64,000 bases of DNA from Poa pratensis (GCA_947311845.1 CAMZMU010000117.1:76020059-76084058), one strand, 5' to 3'; positions 1 to 12,203 are shown, numbered from the stretch's first letter. Program-made: numbers and translations. Notes: generated from the letters alone by a model not told the origin.

Positions 1-1039
1 AAACACTCAACTCTGACAGCCATGCAAGCCCAAATCCACCCAGGTGGTAAATTAACTTAGTAGAATTTAAGCTTTCAATAAAAAGAATTTGCATAGCACC
101 AATAATTCTACTAAGTTATCATTGGGGGTTCTAGACACAACTAGTGTAAAGGAGATAGTAGTTTTAGCATAGAAATACTATCCTACACATGCATATATAG
201 AAATACACTAAGTCATGCATAGAAAAATACTTAGGAAATTTATGGGGTGTGCCACTTGCCTTGGCAAACAGGAGTGTAGTAGTAGCAGTTGCAACCACTT
301 TCGTCTCTCTCCGGAATTTCTAACAAATCAAATAAATCACAAATAAACACACAATCATAAATGCAACACTTAGAAAAATATGATATGCATGAGATGCAGG
401 ATGACACAATAATTATGGTATGAAAGACATGCAAACAAAATAAGGGAAAGACATAAATAACAATATCCCATTTAGCTAAGGCAAGGTCCAGGTTGAGTAA
501 AATAAATTTGATAAAACCACAACTTGAAAAGTTGTAAGGCTACTCTAAGTCTTCACGAGTTTGGTCTTCAAATAATCTTCAACTCCTTTGTAGCTTCATG
601 TATCTTCAATGGTCTTCATTGGTCTATGTCCAGGGTGAGAGATAGAAAGTAGAAAGAAGAAAGATAGAAAGAATGGAGTAGTTAGTCTTCCAAAGAATCA
701 TCTTCAGGCTTCCTTGTCGCTTGCTCCTTGGTGTGTTGACTTCATTGAAATTTGTAGACTTGATGGTTCTGCAGACTTGATGGTGTTGGCAGCATCCAGG
801 TTGGTCTTGAATATAACTTAGTCACCATGAAGTCTAAGGAAGAAAAGAGATAAAGGAAAGAAGGACTTAGAAAATGTAGGTGCTTGGTCTTTATGAACTT
901 CCTCTTGATTTCTTCTAAGTACTTTTCTTCTTGGAGATGCTTCTGTAGTCTTGTTTTCTTGCTGAGTCTTTCATTGGTTTCCACTAATTCTAACTTAGTG
1001 GTTCTCGACTAGGAGGGTCAAAAGGGCTAACATGCATCC

Positions 1040-1490
1040 TCAATTTTCTAAGGAGGAAAGTCATGTAAGAAGTGCAAAATATTTCTAAGGACTTGATATG
1101 CATGCAATGCCATGAAAATTACTCTAAGGAAAGCAAGGAAAGTAAGATGTTCCAAAAATAACTAAGGACCAAAGAGGTCAAACAATAAGTCAAAATAATT
1201 TCTAAGTAAGAGTTCATAAAATAAGGTGTTGGTATTTTTCTAAGGAAAAATACTTTAAAACAATAGTTGATAAAATTTCTAAGGACAAACACTTGTCATA
1301 ACTAACACTTAGGAAAATATTCTAAAACAACTAAGTTTTCAAGATGCTAAATTTTTCTAAGGAGAAGATTTAGCACTTTTAAGATGTTGAAATTTTTCTA
1401 AGGAAATAGTGTTGTCAAAATAATTATCAAATATTTTCTAAGGAAGAAAATACTTTGTTTGGAGAGGCAAAATATTTCTAAGTACTTTTT
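1040..1490. repeat. Cluster of about 12 copies of a TTTCTAAGGA-like motif in LTR A
   Basis: The motif TTTCTAAGGA, or a close variant, recurs roughly every 40 bp with unrelated AT-rich sequence between copies. The same cluster is in the right LTR at about 7588-8040. It lies downstream of the minus-strand TATA box, so it would be in the transcribed leader, where it reads TCCTTAGAAA. Function unknown. Confidence 0.6.
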
Positions 1491-2650
1491 GTAACTAAAG
1501 TGATCAAAATATGACTAAGTCATTTTATTAGCCGAATATATGAAGAAAAATAACTTTAATCAATTTTAATTATTAAAATAACACCTAGAAAGCAATTAAT
1601 CAATATTAATTACAAAAATCATAGAAAATACTTTTACAAAATTGGTAGAATATTCCTACGGCCAAGTATTAATTAAAAAAAGTTAAAGCAATTGGCTTTG
1701 CCCAAAGATAGTTTTTAAAACTCAAGTTAAGTCAAATTTACTTAAACAAACAAATTTAAAATTTGAACTAATTTGATTTTGTCAAAACATAAATTTAACT
1801 ATGCCAAAAGTTTCTACGTGTCATAAGCATTCCAAAAATATTTTATTTGTAAAATTTGGCCAAACTAATAAAAAGTAGTGATAGATCTAAGATCTAGGGT
1901 TTTTCTGCAAAACTGCCGGTCTTCGGTTGACTGTTGACTTTGACCGCTGACGTGGCGATGACGAAGCGCTGACTGGGCGCTGACTTTACGGTTGACTACG
2001 AATTTTGACCAAAAATAAAGTTGCTCGGATGGAAAAACAATCTACATGAAAGTTGTAGAGAATTACGTGCCTTTTCTAACTATCACAATTATAACATAAG
2101 TGGATTAATAGATTGGTCACAAATCGCAAATTACCTTTCTGATTCGAAACTTCAAACTCGAATATCTCCTAGCTCGCTTGACCAAAAGGGTGAGGCTTGG
2201 GGCAAAAGAAAGGTCTTGATCAGGGGAACAACTTTCGTAACTACGCCCGAAGATTTGAGATGGTTTTCTCCTCCGAAAATCGTCAAAAGCAATCTGTATT
2301 GTACAGAGAATTCCGTACGTCAAAACCAAAAGAGTGCAATAGCAAAGTTGTAGGTAAGGGTTAGATCTGACTTCTCACCAAAGGAATTTCGATTTGAAGA
2401 ACCGAGCGCGAAGAGATCTAAGAATTACGACTTAATATCTGAATACTGCGAGTCGAAATTCTCCCTCCACAGTTGATGAAAAGAGTTGAGGCTTCCCGGG
2501 ATGGAAAGGTATTGAGGAGATTTACAACAATGCTTCAGGTTCCGTCGAGATTCGAGATGATCTTGGTCGTCAAACGAACGAAATACGATTTCGCTGATTA
2601 GGGTTTCGGTGGAACGAAAAGGGGAACAGAGATGCCGGCGGCTACGGGGG

Positions 2651-2658
2651 TTTATATA
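2651..2658 (-). promoter_or_regulatory. TATA box, LTR A left copy
   Basis: The minus strand reads TATATAAA in a GC-rich surround, as expected for the U3 promoter of a minus-oriented element. This copy is in the 3' LTR. Confidence 0.6.
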
Positions 2659-3581
2659 GGCCAAGGGTCGGTGAAAAAGATTGGGCTCGAAATTATGAAC
2701 GCGTAGGATCAAGCGGATCCGGATTTGAAGTCATATTTGTCAAGATATTTGCGTTTAAGTGAAAATGATCTAGAAAACCGAAATTTTCTGGAGTCTAGTT
2801 CGAACCCGAGCGACCTGGTTCGCTCGGTCCAGCTGGGCTGGCTTGTTGGGCCGGCCGGTTGGCCCGTTTCGCTTTTTTTCTTTTTTCTTTTCTTGTTTCT
2901 TATTTCTTTCGTAACTTTTGTTTTAAAACTCAAAATGACCTCAAACTAATTTCTAAAAATTTGTAAAAACAAAACCTGTCTGTTAGAACTTTCAAATACA
3001 CTTTTCCAAAACATTTCAAAATTCGAATTTCAAATAATGTATAAAGGTTTAATTAGACCTTTATGCTAAATTTTATAAGTAGAATTTTATAAATTCCTTT
3101 TGAACTTTATATTTAAAATCCAAAACAAAATATGAGTAATAAGATTCCATATCCCTCCAAGATAATTTTTCACAAAGTCATTTTGTTTATAAAAGAATTC
3201 GATAATTCAAAACTCAAATTAAAATCCAAATAAATATTTTCCTTCAAAACAAAACTATTAAACTTAAAAATAGAGAATAGGTAAGTAATAGAATAACTTC
3301 CCATTCATACAAACAATTCACAACCAAACATTAGACATTACAAATAAAACCATAATAATCAAAAACAATATATAGGGCATCACCTGCCCTTTTAATATAT
3401 TTTCTTAAATATGTTTTCAAGTGGAAATAATTCCCCACTTTTGAAATTTTCAAATGCAAGCAACGCTATATGATGAAGAATGCATGCATGATTTTTCTTT
3501 TCAAAGCAAAATACATAATAGTTTTCGAAAGTTTTAAATTTTTCTGATTTTTCAACTTTTTGAAAAACTTGGGATGTTACA

Positions 3582-3600
3582 GACTACCACCCTTAAAAGG
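3582..3600 (-). promoter_or_regulatory. Polypurine tract of element A
   Basis: Immediately inside the left LTR the minus strand reads CCTTTTAAGGGTGGTAGTC and is then followed by TGTAACATCCC. This is the usual place for the plus-strand primer of reverse transcription. A second near-copy lies 68 bp away. Confidence 0.75.
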
Positions 3601-3650
3601 AATCTCGTCCCCGATATTCGGAAAGGCTAGCAAGAGGTTGTGACTGTATG

Positions 3651-3669
3651 GCTACCACCCTTAAAAGGA
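3651..3669 (-). promoter_or_regulatory. Second polypurine-like tract of element A
   Basis: This is a near-perfect repeat of the tract at 3582-3600 (minus strand TCCTTTTAAGGGTGGTAGC). The TAA stop codon of gag lies within it. It could be a duplicated or alternative plus-strand primer site. Confidence 0.55.
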
Positions 3670-4800
3670 TTTTTGTTGGTAGTGAAAACTTCGAAGTGGA
3701 TACTTGATTGAGAACGTACCGCTCACCATACTGGGCTCATTATAGTTTCCTTCCATATGGATATGGTTCACGTATCCTTTATCGAAAGTATTTGGCTTGG
3801 CTGTTTCTTTTGTCCTTTTCTTTTCTGGGCATTCATTGGCATAATGGCCCTTGTTATTGCACTTGTAGCAAAGCACTTGGCTGATATCTCTCTTGAGCTC
3901 GGGATTTGGGCGATGTTGTCCATTGTTATGGTTATGGCCAGCATGTCCATTTCCCTTGTGGTTTCCATTGCTTCCCTTGAATCCACTATTGTGATCAAGA
4001 TGCTTGTGGTGACTTCCTCCACCATGGTGATTCCCATGTTTGTGACCATGGTTCACATCAGGTGTAGAGTGTCTCTTGAATGAAGGCTCGGAATGATGTT
4101 TGTTGATGCTCAGCTTTCCCTTCCTATTTCCAGTCTTCTTGATATTATCCTCCAGTATGATTGCTTGGTCCAATAAGGCCTGATACTCCAAAGCGTATGT
4201 GGCTGTGAAAGGGATTTTCATCTCGTCGCACAGTCTCTTGAGAAAATTTTCCTTCCTCTTCTCCTCGGTATCTATGTCTTCTGGGGCATAACCAGACAAT
4301 GCATAGAAGTCGTCTCTATACTCCTTGAGCGTCGTGTCCCCTTGCCTCAGGTTTAGGAACTCTTCTTGCTTCAGGTTCAAAATGTCAGAGGAGATGTGAG
4401 CATTACAAAATCCTTCCTTGAACTCTTTCTAGGTTAAAGTATCAAATGGGTGAGTGCTATGATAAGTTCTCCACCATCGAGCAGCTGGCCCTTCCAAGAG
4501 ATAGGATGCAAAACTTACTTTCTCTGTGTCGGTGCACTCACAAGTTACCAGATCTTTGTCTACCAATCGTAGCCAGTCGATTGCCACAATTGGCTCATTT
4601 GTAGGGCAGAACGTGTTAGGTTTAAGACTTAGAAATTTGACAAGTCTATCCTCCCTGGTTAGGGGTGGCGGTGGTTCACTTTGATTTGCCTTGATCTGAG
4701 CCATCATGGTCATCAGCTGGGTTTGTGCTGCCATCATCTGTTGCAACATTGCTTCAATGTTGTTGTTGTTGTTGTTCTCAGGTACACTATGGGGAGACAT
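3661..4800 (-). pseudogene. gag: gag of element A, one internal stop
   Basis: Gag is the structural protein that packages retrotransposon RNA into virus-like particles. The chosen start is the ATG at 4800-4798 (MSPHSVPEN), followed by a poly-Asn run and a Gln/Met-rich stretch. About 380 codons run in one frame to the TAA at 3663-3661, interrupted only by a TAG at 4431-4429, so a single substitution could account for the break. The capsid-like part includes FAPAARWWRTYH-type sequence (seen as LLEGPAARWWRTYH). The C-terminal third has a His/Asn/Gly-rich linker and a CCHC zinc knuckle (CYKCNNKGHYANECP), the nucleic-acid-binding motif of Gag. The frame ends at the polypurine tract with no pol after it. 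An upstream in-frame extension to 4986 exists, but the MSPHS start fits better. Confidence 0.85.
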
Positions 4801-5038
4801 CTGTGGTTTAAGCATAGATAAGCAAAAGATAGACAGATCTAGGAGAAATATTCCTACCCATACAAGCAATTTTACACAAACAACCACACATGATAAAAAC
4901 TCACAAACTTTTGAGAAAACCAAACTAGTAGTTTTTGGATCGAAGTACACCGAGGATATGGGGAAACAATATAATAGTACTGCCATACCACAATTTGATA
5001 GGTCAATACATCAACATGGTTTCTTTACATAAGGGGGT

Positions 5039-5443
5039 CTAGTCTATCTCCTTCTTGAGTGCATCGAGTTCCTCCTCTATTTCCTTGAGTTCATCAAGAT
5101 ATTTCTGAGTGTTGTGGAGTCTAAATCGAAGTCTTCTTCCAAGGTTCTCGATGGCCTCCCATGCTGCACTTCTTGCTGAATCAAAGAATGATGTTCGAAT
5201 TATTGGGTTTGTGAACACAGAACCTTTGGTCTTGTGGTCATCGTCTTTGTTCTTGTATAGATGGAGTTCCACCCACCTGTACTCTTGACCTTCACCCATG
5301 AAAGGAAAACCTTTGTAGACTGCTGCTCCTTCAAGTCCCATGCTCAACATGAGGTCCTTCAAAGCTTTTGGAAACTCAGTCTCACATTCCAAGGTCATGG
5401 TCATTGCTGGACCTTTCTTGAGTGATTCCAGGAGGCGGGACAT
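5039..5443 (-). CDS. Small ORF between primer site and gag of element A
   Basis: This 134-codon frame starts MSRLLESLKKG and ends in a charged helical tail (about residues 110-134, ELKEIEEELDALKKEID) that looks coiled-coil. It is uninterrupted although gag next to it carries a stop. It lies between the primer site and gag in the element's sense direction, so it would be the first ORF in the transcript body. I recognise no enzymatic domain. Aromatic and charged residues and a mixed composition look more protein-like than a random frame. A Gag accessory or leader protein is possible, but that is inference from position only. Confidence 0.5.
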   Translation of the reverse strand: MSRLLESLKKGPAMTMTLECETEFPKALKDLMLSMGLEGAAVYKGFPFMGEGQEYRWVELHLYKNKDDDHKTKGSVFTNPIIRTSFFDSARSAAWEAIENLGRRLRFRLHNTQKYLDELKEIEEELDALKKEID

Positions 5444-5594
5444 CTATAAATAAGAGAAGGCATTTAGAACACGAATAGTTAAGAAGTTACAAGAATGATA
5501 TCAAAAAGTTTTAGACAAAGAGCAAATAAATTTTGTCCTATGGGCTTTCTTATTTCTAACCAGACTTAGGGTTTCGAACCTACAGGCAACACAG

Positions 5595-5607
5595 TGCTCT
5601 GATACCA
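5595..5607 (-). promoter_or_regulatory. Primer-binding site of element A (tRNA-iMet type)
   Basis: The minus strand reads TGGTATCAGAGCA two bases inside the right LTR. This matches the common plant retrotransposon primer site complementary to the 3' end of initiator tRNA-Met, except for the last base. Confidence 0.85.
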
Positions 5608-5609
5608 TC

Positions 5610-8600
5610 TGTAGCGTACCTGCACTTAGAAAGGTACCTGTGTATAGTGCAAACCCCTGGATCGATTCATTTGCACACACAGTCTAAGATGAAATATCAC
5701 AACATTGTATCAATTATTACACGCAGATCCAGTACTTAGGAAAATATCCTTTACAAATTGCATAGCACGAAGCTAGCTTTGAAAGAGTAAAGCAGCGGAA
5801 ATTTATTCTTCATGGAGTCTCCATCATCTTCATGTGCCACAGGCGAAACATGTTGGTTGCAGACTCGAAACCCTTAACGAAACTCACTCGTCGTCAGAAC
5901 AATCTGCAACAAATAAAATTTTGCAACAGAGTGGGTCAGATACCATTAAAAATGGATCTGGCAAGTGACACTATGTGGACACTTAGTGGAATAACTCTAT
6001 AGCCTATATGCATATTTGGCTGGTGGAGTTCAAGGCTGTTTTGCATAAAAGCCAATTTTGCCTAACACTTTGTAAAACATTTTCTCAAATTGAGACATAT
6101 GGCATGAAAACCATAGTCTCATCTACCCTTGTTCACCCATCAAAATTTTACTTAAAGAAATTGAGATGTTGGGAGCCTCCGTTGACATCCTTGATCAGCT
6201 GCTTGAATTGTCCGTAACCGGGGACACGGCTAAGTACTTAGTTTTAACTCTGCAGAGGTTGTGCACTTTCACCATTAGACCCAACAAACCCAAACTATCC
6301 TCAAGCACTCAAATTGTGCTAAGGAAAAGGAGAGAGTTGAGACGAGACTTTTCAGAAGCATATTCCCCATCCCATACTGGCTTGACCCGTTCCACCTACA
6401 TCTTCTACATCTGCTTGTCAAGCCGGGAGGAGTCCACGCAACTTAATCCATCTAGCCAGAGCCCATATGACTAATGGCTGCACGGTAAGCAACTTCACTT
6501 AGAGAAACATTGGTCCCTTTAATACCCTGGGTGGCAATCCACAAGTGAATAAACACTCAACTCTGACAGCCATGCAAGCCCAAATCCACCCAGGTGGTAA
6601 ATTAACTTAGTAGAATTTAAGCTTTCAATAAAAAGAATTTGCATAGCACCAATAATTCTACTAAGTTATCATTGGGGTTCTAGACACAACTAGTGTAAAG
6701 GAGATAGTAGTTTTAGCATAGCAATACTATCCTACACATGCATATATAGAAATACACTAAGTCATGCATAGAAAAATACTTAGGAAATTTATGGGGTGTG
6801 CCACTTGCCTTGGCAAACAGGAGTGTAGTAGTAGCAGTTGCAACCACTTTCGTCTCTCTCCGGAATTTCTAACAAGTCAAATAAATCACAAATAAACACA
6901 CAATCATAAATGCAACACTTAGAAAAATATGATATGCATGAGATGCAGGATGACACAATAATTATGGTATGAAAGACATGCAAACAAAATAAGGGAAAGA
7001 CATAAATAACAATATCCCATTTAGCTAAGGCAAGGTCCAGGTTGAGTAAAATAAATTTGATAAAACCACAACTTGAAAAGTTGTAAGGCTACTCTAAGTC
7101 TTCACGAGTTTGGTCTTCAAATAATCTTCAACTCCTTTGTAGCTTCATGTATCTTCAATGGTCTTCATTGGTCTATGTCCAGGGTGAGAGATAGAAAGTA
7201 GAAAGAAGAAAGATAGAAAGAATGGAGTAGTTAGTCTTCCAAAGAATCATCTTCAGGCTTCCTTGTCGCTTGCTCCTTGGTGTGTTGACTTCATTGAAAT
7301 TTGTAGACTTGATGGTTCTGCAGACTTGATGGTGTTGGCAGCATCCAGGTTGGTCTTGAATATAACTTAGTCACCATGAAGTCTAAGGAAGAAAAGAGAT
7401 AAAGGAAAGAAGGACTTAGAAAATGTAGGGGGTTGGTCTTTATGAACTTCCTCTTGATTTCTTCTAAGTACTTTTCTTCTTGAAGATGCTTCTGTAGTCT
7501 TGTTTTCTTGCTGAGTCTTTCATTGGTTTCCACTAATTCTAACTTAGTGGTTCTCGACTAGGAGGGTCAAAAGGGCTAACATGCATCCTCAATTTTCTAA
7601 GGAGGAAAGTCATGTAAGAAGTGCAACATATTTCTAAGGACTTGATATGCATGCAATGCCATGAAAATTACTCTAAGGAAAGCAAGGAAAGTAAGATGTT
7701 CCAAAAATAACTAAGGACCAAAGAGGTCAAACAATAAGTCAAAATAATTTCTAAGTAAGAGTTCATAAAATAAGGTGTTGGTATTTTTCTAAGGAAAAAT
7801 ACTTTAAAACAATAGTTGATAAAATTTCTAAGGACAAACACTTGTCATAACTAACACTTAGGAAAATATTCTAAAACAACTAAGTTTTCAAGATGCTAAA
7901 TTTTTCTAAGGAGAAGATTTAGCACTTTTAAGATGTTGAAATTTTTCTAAGGAAATAGTGTTGTCAAAATAATTATCAAATATTTTCTAAGGAAGAAAAT
8001 ACTTTGTTTGGAGAGGCAAAATATTTCTAAGTACTTTTTGTAACTAAAGTGATCAAAATATGACTAAGTCATTTTATTAGCCGAATATATGAAGAAAAAT
8101 AACTTTAATCAATTTTAATTATTAAAATAACACCTAGAAAGCAATTAATCAATATTAATTACAAAAATCATAGAAAATACTTTTACAAAATTGGTAGAAT
8201 ATTCCTACGGCCAAGTATTAATTAAAAAAAGTTAAAGCAATTGGCTTTGCCCAAAGATAGTTTTTAAAACTCAAGTTAAGTCAAATTTACTTAAACAAAC
8301 AAATTTAAAATTTGAACTAATTTGAATTTGTCAAAACATAAATTTAACTATGCCAAAAGTTTCTACGTGTCATAAGCTTTCCAAAAATATTTTATTTGTA
8401 AAATTTGGCCAAACCAATAAAAAGTAGTGATAGATCTAAGATCTAGGGTTTTTCTGCAAAACTGCCGGTCTTCGGTTGACTGTTGACTTTGACCGCTGAC
8501 GTGGCGATGACGAAGCGCTGACTGGGCGCTGACTTTACGGTTGACTACGAATTTTGACCAAAAATAAAGTTGCTCGGATGGAAAAACAATCTACATGAAA

Positions 8601-10143
8601 GTTGTAGAGAATTACGTGCCTTTTCTAACTATCACAATTATAACATAAGTGGATTAATAGATTGGTCACAAATCGCAAATTACCTTTCTGATCCGAAACT
8701 TCAAACTCGAATATCTCCTAGCTCGCTTGACCAAAAGAGGTGAGGCTTGGGGCAAAAGAAAGGTCTTGATCAGGGGAACAACTTTCGTAACTACGGCCCG
8801 AAGATTTGAGATGGTTTTCTCCTCCGAAAATCGTCAAAAGCAATCTGTATTGTACAGAGAATTCCGTATGTCAAAACCAAAAGAGTGCAATAGCAAAGTT
8901 GTAGGTAAGGGTTAGATCTGACTTCTCACCAAAGGAATTTCGATTTGAAGAACCGAGCGCGAAGAGATCTAAGAATTACGACTTTAGATCTGAATATTGC
9001 GAGTCAAAATTCTCCCTCCACGGTTGATGAAAAGAGTTGAGGCTTCCCGGGATGGAAAGGTATTGAGGAGATTTACAACAATGCTTCAGGTTCCGTCGCG
9101 ATTCGAGATGATCTTGGTCGTCAAACGAACGAAATACGATTTCGCTGATTAGGGTTTCGGTGGAACGAAAAGGGGAACAGAGATGCCGGCGGCTACGGGG
9201 GTTTATATAGGCCAAGGGTCGGTGGAAAAGATTGGGCTCGAAATTATGAACGCGTAGGATCAAGCGGATCTGGATTTGGAGTCATATTTGTCAAGATATT
9301 TGCGTTTAAGTGAAAACGATCTAGAAAACCGAAATTTTCTGGAGTCTAGTTCGAACCCGAGCGACCTGGTTCGCTCGGTCCAGCTGGGCTGGCTTGTTGG
9401 GCCGGCCGGTTGGCCCGTTTCGCTTTTTTTCTTTTTTCTTTTCTTGTTTCTTATTTCTTTCGTAACTTTTGTTTTAAAACTCAAAATGATCTCAAACCAA
9501 TTTCTAAAAATTTGTAAAAACAAAACCTGTCTGTTAGAACTTTGAAATACACTTTTCCAAAACATTTCAAAATTCGAATTTCAAATAATGTATAAAGGTT
9601 TAATTAGACCTTTATGCTAAATTTTATAAGTAGAATTTTATAAATTCCTTTTGAACTTTATATTTAAAATCCAAAACAAAATATGAGTAATAAGATTCCA
9701 TATCCCTCCAAGATAATTTTTCACAAAGTCATTTTGTTTATAAAAGAATTCGATAATTCAAAATGAATTCAAAACTCAAATTAAAATCCAAATAGATATT
9801 TTCCTTCGAAACAAAACTATTAAACTTAAAAATAGAGAATAGGTAAGTAATAGAATAACTTCCCATTCATACAAACAATTCACAACCAAACGTTAGACAT
9901 TACAAATAAAACCATAATAATTAAAAACAATATATAGGGCATCACCTGCCCTTTTAATATATTTTCTTAAATATGTTTTCAAGTGGAAATAATTCCCCAC
10001 TTTTGAAATTTTCAAATGCAAGCAACGCTATATGATGAAGAATGCATGCATGATTTTTCTTTTCAAAGCAAAATTCATAATAGTTTTCGAAAGTTTTAAA
10101 TTTTTCTGATTTTTCAACTTTTTGAAAAACTTGGGATGTTACA
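5610..10143 (-). repeat. Element A right LTR (5' LTR), complete, 4534 bp
   Basis: It starts TGTAGCGTACC and ends GGGATGTTACA, with TG...CA ends on either strand. Most of it is AT-rich. A GC-rich patch around 9020-9250 carries the TATA box, and a poly-pyrimidine patch lies at about 9420-9450. The leader from TATA to primer site would be about 3.6 kb. Short ORFs inside have no recognisable domain. Confidence 0.92.
9202..9209 (-). promoter_or_regulatory. TATA box, LTR A right copy
   Basis: TATATAAA on the minus strand, in the 5' LTR, so this is the copy expected to drive element A transcription toward lower coordinates. Confidence 0.65.
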
Positions 10144-10904
10144 GTTCCGCAATCTCGTTCCTCCTTTGGAGTTAAACATTCTAGTCTAGCTCTTGGGGTT
10201 CTAGGAAATGTAATCCATTGGTATGCCTTGCAAGGACTTCCTATTCATACATCCGGAGTCTGAAGTATCTCTACACCTAACCAGATCTGAATCGCAATCA
10301 GAAACGACGGTTGGTGATCCTCAAGAAGCTTGACCTCGATGTCTAACACATCAAGAAGTTTTCCCGATACTAACGTTCCCGGAGTTTCTAGAGTTCTCTC
10401 GGTCCATCTTTCCGACCCTTTTCCTATGGTTCGAAATGTTCATCCGCAAGCTATCTGGTATGAGTTACCTCTTCATCTGTGCAAAGCCTGTTTCAACATT
10501 CGTCTTCAAAAATTCAAGGCCTTGTGCAAAGTTCATATTCTGAATCTTTATGAGAAACAGTTGTCTACCAACTGGACAACTCTTATCAATCTCATGTCAC
10601 CGCATGTGTCTCCTAACTGTCAATCCAAGGGATGCTTTAAGTCTCATCCTAATATCCTACTAGGAGGTACTCGGTCGTTGTATCTTCACAAAGATCCATC
10701 ATTCCGGAGAGGTTTCCTCCTTCCCTATGGTGTACTTCGATGGTGACCTCGAGGTGAAGTCGATGAAGATCTTCATGATGCCCTGGATCAACCTCTTCAA
10801 GAAAAAAGCCACCTGACGCGGGAAGATCGTGTACTACGTCGTAACCTTTTCCCTTTTTCCTACTCTAAAAATCTCGGGGCGAGATTCCTGTAAGGGGGTA
10901 GAAT
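10144..10904 (+). mobile_element. Element C: 3' end of the interior, host of element A
   Basis: The stretch between the end of LTR A and the start of LTR C is the last part of a plus-strand retrotransposon interior. It ends with a purine-rich tract directly before the LTR. A 138-codon open frame (10330-10746) has no domain I recognise and is not called as a gene. GTTCC at 10144-10148 is a possible right copy of A's 5-bp target duplication; the left copy would be outside the window. Confidence 0.6.
10891..10904 (+). promoter_or_regulatory. Polypurine tract of element C
   Basis: TAAGGGGGTAGAAT lies immediately before the TGTAACAGCCC start of LTR C, preceded by the CTCGGGGCGAGATTC context common before gypsy 3' LTRs. 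Confidence 0.7.
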
Positions 10905-11538
10905 TGTAACAGCCCGAAATTTGTGAACCTAAAAACATGAATAAAATTTCCACTTTCATGTTTCATTGCATCATGGCATCCATTTTAATTTGCTAAACAA
11001 ATAAAACGATTGGTTTTGCACCATTTAAAAACAATTTGCGAGAAATGCCTTAACTCAATTCAAATGAGTTTGAGAAAACTTTTGACAAATAAAAATTAAT
11101 TGAAGTTAATATATTTGTCAAGGCAGTTCCAAGAGTTCAAAATAATATTTTGTACTTGCAAATCAAAGACTATAACAATATCCAATTGAAATTAGCAAAA
11201 ATGCCATATTTAAACCCTATGAACAAAAGTTGTTCAAAACATTTTATTTTGAAACACCAATTTTTGTGGAGCTTCTACATGATATGGGGAGGCTACATGA
11301 ATATTTTCAGATTTTTGTAAAATGTTTTTATGCCTCAATAAAATACCTCAAGGCTACTGGTTTTAAAAGGAAATAAAAGAGAAGGAAGAAAAGAAAAAGG
11401 AAGTAGGGGGTTTTCTGCAAAGTTGCCATCCTCTTCCTCTGTTCACCACTTACGCCTGGTATGGCCATGGCCAGGAGAGGCACAGCCGCCCGTTGCATCC
11501 CCTCCCCTCGTGTCGATCATCCGAGCGTCGAAGCCTAG

Positions 11539-11547
11539 TATAAGAAG
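11539..11547 (+). promoter_or_regulatory. TATA-like box in LTR C
   Basis: TATAAGAAG is followed about 15 bp later by GAAACCCTAG, typical of plant 5' leaders, at the start of the GC-rich island. Confidence 0.4.
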
Positions 11548-12203
11548 AGCACCCGAAACCCTAGCCCCTGCCCGCTTGCTCTCTCCCCGTCCTTGTTTTC
11601 TTTCTCCCACGAGCTCTGAAACCTAGCCATGGCTGCCGAGCTCGCCGCCGTTGATTGAGAGCGCCCAGAGCAGATCGAAGAAGTCCACCGTCTCCGCCTC
11701 GTCGTCCTCTTCGTCCACGTACAAGGAATCGAGAAGGGGAGCCCGGAATCGTCGCTGCCGTCCGCGTCTTCTCCGACTCCGACCGCCACTCGTCGAGCTC
11801 GTTCGTCGCCATTCCCGACCTCCTCCGTCACCACCGCGAGCACCCACGCGTCGAGGGTGAGCGCGCCGTCCTCCTGGACATCTCCATTTTCCCTCCCCCT
11901 GCTCTGTGCCTCGCCTTCGTGCGAGACGAAGCACGGCCGGCCGCCGTGACCGCGCCGGTGTCGTACACGGACACGTCGTCGTGTGGCCTCGTGGTCACTC
12001 ACCAGCACGCACACGAGCACGCATACATCGCCCGCCTCGGACGCACACGCCCGCGCACGAAGGCGCCGCCGCTGGAGGTCGTCACTGGCCGTTGTTCTCC
12101 GACGAGCACCGCCCCTGTTGCCTGAAGCTTATTCTTCAGTTTCGTCAGATCCCGCAATAACACTTCAAAAACAACCAGATGCGTATACTAACACAAACAC
12201 CGC

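Larger units (their letters stand above)
1..3581 (-). repeat. Element A left LTR (3' LTR), partial
   Basis: This block matches 6551-10143 almost base for base and ends at the same GGGATGTTACA terminus, which reads TGTAACATCCC on the minus strand. A 12-bp insertion near 9762 of the right copy explains most of the length difference. Apart from a TATA box and a repeated short motif annotated separately, I see no gene in it. Short ORFs in it are not supported by any recognisable domain. Confidence 0.9.
1..10143 (-). mobile_element. Element A: non-autonomous Ty3/gypsy-type LTR retrotransposon, left LTR cut by window edge
   Basis: Two near-identical blocks (1-3581 and 6551-10143) are the end parts of two direct LTRs. 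The right LTR is complete at 5610-10143. The 2028-bp interior (3582-5609) has a tRNA-iMet-like primer site beside the right LTR and a purine tract (read on minus) beside the left LTR, so the element reads on the minus strand. The interior encodes a Gag with a zinc knuckle and one small ORF. No protease, reverse transcriptase, RNase H or integrase is visible, so mobility would need enzymes from another element. The LTRs are more than twice as long as the interior. The right end abuts remnants of element C, so A is inserted in C. The left end, and whether more LTR copies lie there, are outside the window. Confidence 0.88.

Noticed and set aside
240..434. Short Cys-rich frame in LTR A, repeated at 6789-6983
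   Set aside because: Repeats only because it is within the LTR; no signal peptide or domain that I can support.
10330..10746. 138-codon frame before LTR C as a gene
   Set aside because: Sits in the 3' interior of a retrotransposon, no known domain, and only one copy is available to test.
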